A stretch of 6,438 nucleotides of DNA from Victivallales bacterium (GTDB lineage: Bacteria; Verrucomicrobiota; Lentisphaeria; Oligosphaerales; Oligosphaeraceae): contig JAGCSE010000240.1 of the NCBI GenBank assembly GCA_017964325.1, positions 1 through 6,438 on the forward strand. The letters run 5' to 3'. How positions within the stretch are numbered: the stretch's first letter is position 1; each line of letters starts with the position of its first letter. The position numbers and the translations under genes were made by a program. A model generated the notes under the pieces. The model was not told the origin of the DNA. It made no database searches and saw only the letters and a program-made list of their open reading frames with translations. Shown here piece by piece: positions 4,645 to 6,438 of the stretch.

Positions 4645-6438
4645 TCACCCATGGATGTATTTCCGTAGCGTCTCCACCAGTTCGGCGGCGTTGACGGGCT
4701 TCGGAATATGCGCGTTCATGCCGACGGACAGCGACTTCTGCTTGTCCTCCTCAAAAGCATTGGCGGACAAGGCGATAATGACTACGGGCTTCCCGTCATC
4801 CGGCAAGGCGCGAATCGCCTCCGTCGCCTCGTAGCCGTTCATGACGGGCATCTGGATGTCCATCAGAATCGCATCGTAAAACCGCATGCCGTTCTGCTTG
4901 ACCATCTCGACGGCTTCCATGCCGTTGCACGCCATATCGACAACCATGCCGGAATCCTCCAGAATTTCCACCGCGATTTCACGGTTCAACTCATTGTCGT
5001 CAACCAAGAGGATCTTTTTCCCTTCCAATGACTTGGGTTCATGGATCATCTCTGCCGTCCGCATTTCCGCTTCTTCTTCCGACTGGATTTTCAGCGGCAG
5101 TTTCACGGTGAAAACAGAACCGTTGCCAAGCTCGCTCGCGACGGTGATGGTGCCGTTCATGAGCGTCACAAGACGTTTTGTAATCGCCAAGCCCAGCCCC
5201 ACTCCATTTTCTTTCATGACCTCCTCGCGGTTCTCACGGACGAAGCTCTCGAACATGCTCGCCATGAACTCCTCGCTCATGCCGATGCCCGTGTCTTCGA
5301 CGATGATGGAATACATGCAGACGCCGTCCTTCACATCTTCTTCCTGTTCAAGCCTCAACGTGACCGTCCCGCCTTCCGCCGTGTATTTGACGGCATTCGT
5401 GAGCAAATTGATCACCACTTGATTGATGTGCAGAATATCCGCATGGACACGGCGGTCGCGAATCCCGTCGTAAACTGTTTTGTAGTCGATATTTTTGGCC
5501 ATTGCAAGCGGCGAAACGATCGGCGCGATGCCGTCCATGATCTCCAGCAGATCGGCGGGCTCCTCCGTAATCTCCACGTGGCCGCTCTCCACGCGGCTCA
5601 TGTCCAGAACATCGTTCAGCAACGAAAGGAGATGCATGCCGGCATTCTTGATCTTCTGCAAACTGTCGGCGACTTTGTCGATGTCATGGATATGCTTCTG
5701 CGCTATATCCGTGAATCCGATGATGGCGTTCATGGGCGTACGCACGTCATGGCTCATGTTGAACAAAAACGCGCTTTTCGCCCTGCTGGCCGCCTCCGCC
5801 CTGTCCCGCGCATCCTTCAGTTCGTTCTGATATTCAAGCTCCTTCTCCAGTTCGCCGATGGCGATTTCATTGCGGACCTGCTGGTCGATGTTCAGAAGAC
5901 CGAAGACCAACTTGTCCGGATCATCCTGATCCTGCGTAAATTTGATACGGTAGTACTGAACCTGCCCGTCAATCATGAGGCGCTCTTCGAATTTATAGAC
6001 AGGATCCTTCATCAACGCTTCGGCGATGACGTCACGGCCGTCCCTTACCAATAATTCCTTCCGGTCTTCCTCGACGACCATTTGCTCCAGCTGCCGTTTG
6101 AATATAGTGTAGCCAATTTTCTCCCCCTCGAAGACGTTCAAGGCTTTTTCCAAACTGGCGGATGTGCGGTAGATGGTCAGTTCGTCATTTTTCTTGTCGA
6201 TGATCCCCACGAACTCAAAATCGTCCGCCAGCGACGCGATAACGGCCATGTATTCGGCGCGTTGCATCTCCCCCCGCTTCACTTCGTCGATGCTGTGGAT
6301 GCCGATGACAAGCCCTTTGATCGAACGATCCGCCGCATAATCCGCCGTGAACTTTATCTGGCTATAGGATACATCGTCGCCGATCCGCCACCTGAAATTC
6401 ACGAAATAGGCGGGATCCGTTTTCAGATGGTTCAGGAC
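4645..6438 (-). CDS. Hybrid sensor histidine kinase / response regulator (5' end outside window)
   Basis: The visible 597 residues form the C-terminal part of a hybrid two-component kinase. Counting from a GTG codon at 6402 as residue 1: a PAS-like sensor unit (about 51-180), preceded by the end of a similar unit; a short coiled coil (about 181-212); HisKA with phospho-accepting H218 in SHDVRTPMNAIIGF; HATPase with N-box N332/N336, G1 box DTGIGM (370-375) and G2 box NGVGLGL (399-405); then a receiver with D468/D469, phospho-acceptor D515, S546 and K568. All key residues are present, so kinase and receiver should work. No Hpt or output domain follows the receiver, so phosphate must pass to a separate protein or the receiver regulates the kinase. 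No membrane segment is visible. The frame stays open through 12 codons beyond the GTG to the edge, and the sensor-unit homology crosses that codon, so the true start lies outside. It converges on the CDF gene; its signal and target are unknown. Confidence 0.96.
   Translation of the reverse strand, partial: VLNHLKTDPAYFVNFRWRIGDDVSYSQIKFTADYAADRSIKGLVIGIHSIDEVKRGEMQRAEYMAVIASLADDFEFVGIIDKKNDELTIYRTSASLEKALNVFEGEKIGYTIFKRQLEQMVVEEDRKELLVRDGRDVIAEALMKDPVYKFEERLMIDGQVQYYRIKFTQDQDDPDKLVFGLLNIDQQVRNEIAIGELEKELEYQNELKDARDRAEAASRAKSAFLFNMSHDVRTPMNAIIGFTDIAQKHIHDIDKVADSLQKIKNAGMHLLSLLNDVLDMSRVESGHVEITEEPADLLEIMDGIAPIVSPLAMAKNIDYKTVYDGIRDRRVHADILHINQVVINLLTNAVKYTAEGGTVTLRLEQEEDVKDGVCMYSIIVEDTGIGMSEEFMASMFESFVRENREEVMKENGVGLGLAITKRLVTLMNGTITVASELGNGSVFTVKLPLKIQSEEEAEMRTAEMIHEPKSLEGKKILLVDDNELNREIAVEILEDSGMVVDMACNGMEAVEMVKQNGMRFYDAILMDIQMPVMNGYEATEAIRALPDDGKPVVIIALSANAFEEDKQKSLSVGMNAHIPKPVNAAELVETLRKYIHG
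5863..6417 (-). repeat. Repeated PAS-like half-units in the sensor region of the kinase
   Basis: Two stretches of about 50 residues resemble each other: one encoded at 6417-6265 (DPAYF, then IKFTADYA, then GIHSIDE) and one at 6006-5863 (DPVYKFEER, then IKFTQDQD, then GLLNIDQ). Shared positions include DPxY, IKFT, an acidic linker and the closing GxxxID with a following E. These are the ends of two successive PAS-like units. The first unit starts outside the window. Confidence 0.65.

Noticed and set aside
5041..6054. Plus-strand open frame (337 codons) opposite the histidine kinase
   Set aside because: The opposite strand encodes all kinase motifs in order. This frame gives a His/Arg/Asp-rich product with no domain, and is an antisense shadow.
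6400..6402. GTG at 6402 as the true start of the histidine kinase
   Set aside because: The frame is open through 12 further codons to the window edge, no Shine-Dalgarno site precedes the GTG, and the repeated PAS-like motif (DPxYF) begins upstream of it.

Overview
The window holds four protein-coding genes and little else. No rRNA, tRNA, CRISPR array, IS element or phage gene is seen. Base composition is moderately GC-rich, with C/G-ending codons in all four genes. The secreted protein at 1210-3474 belongs to a family (DUF4838) that is especially abundant in Lentisphaerota (Victivallis-like gut and rumen bacteria) and also occurs in Planctomycetota and Verrucomicrobiota. With a hybrid histidine kinase beside it, this makes an uncultured gut-type Lentisphaerota/PVC bacterium the best guess. 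That placement is an inference from family distribution, not from a marker gene.

Layout: (1) 13-1008, minus strand, a YghZ/Gpr-type aldo/keto reductase with a good Shine-Dalgarno site. (2) 1009-1209, a divergent, AT-rich intergenic region. It holds a symmetric ATTATAAT block that reads as a -10 box on both strands. Just beyond it, toward the plus-strand gene, is a 9-bp hairpin followed by six T's. (3) 1210-3474, plus strand, a secreted DUF4838 glycosidase-like protein. (4) 3496-4605, plus strand, a cation diffusion facilitator (CDF) metal transporter that starts 21 bases after the previous stop and carries two copies of the cytoplasmic C-terminal domain. (5) 4606-4644, a convergent junction with a 10-bp hairpin. 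(6) 4645 to the right edge, minus strand, a hybrid sensor kinase (PAS-like repeats, HisKA, HATPase, REC). Its 5' end lies outside the window.

How the genes may work together: the DUF4838 protein and the CDF transporter look co-transcribed. The reductase is divergent and may share a regulatory region with them. The kinase converges on this unit and need not be related to it. No complete new multi-gene system is evident. The most unusual items are the tandem C-terminal domains of the CDF protein and the compact two-way promoter with a terminator-like hairpin in the plus-strand leader.
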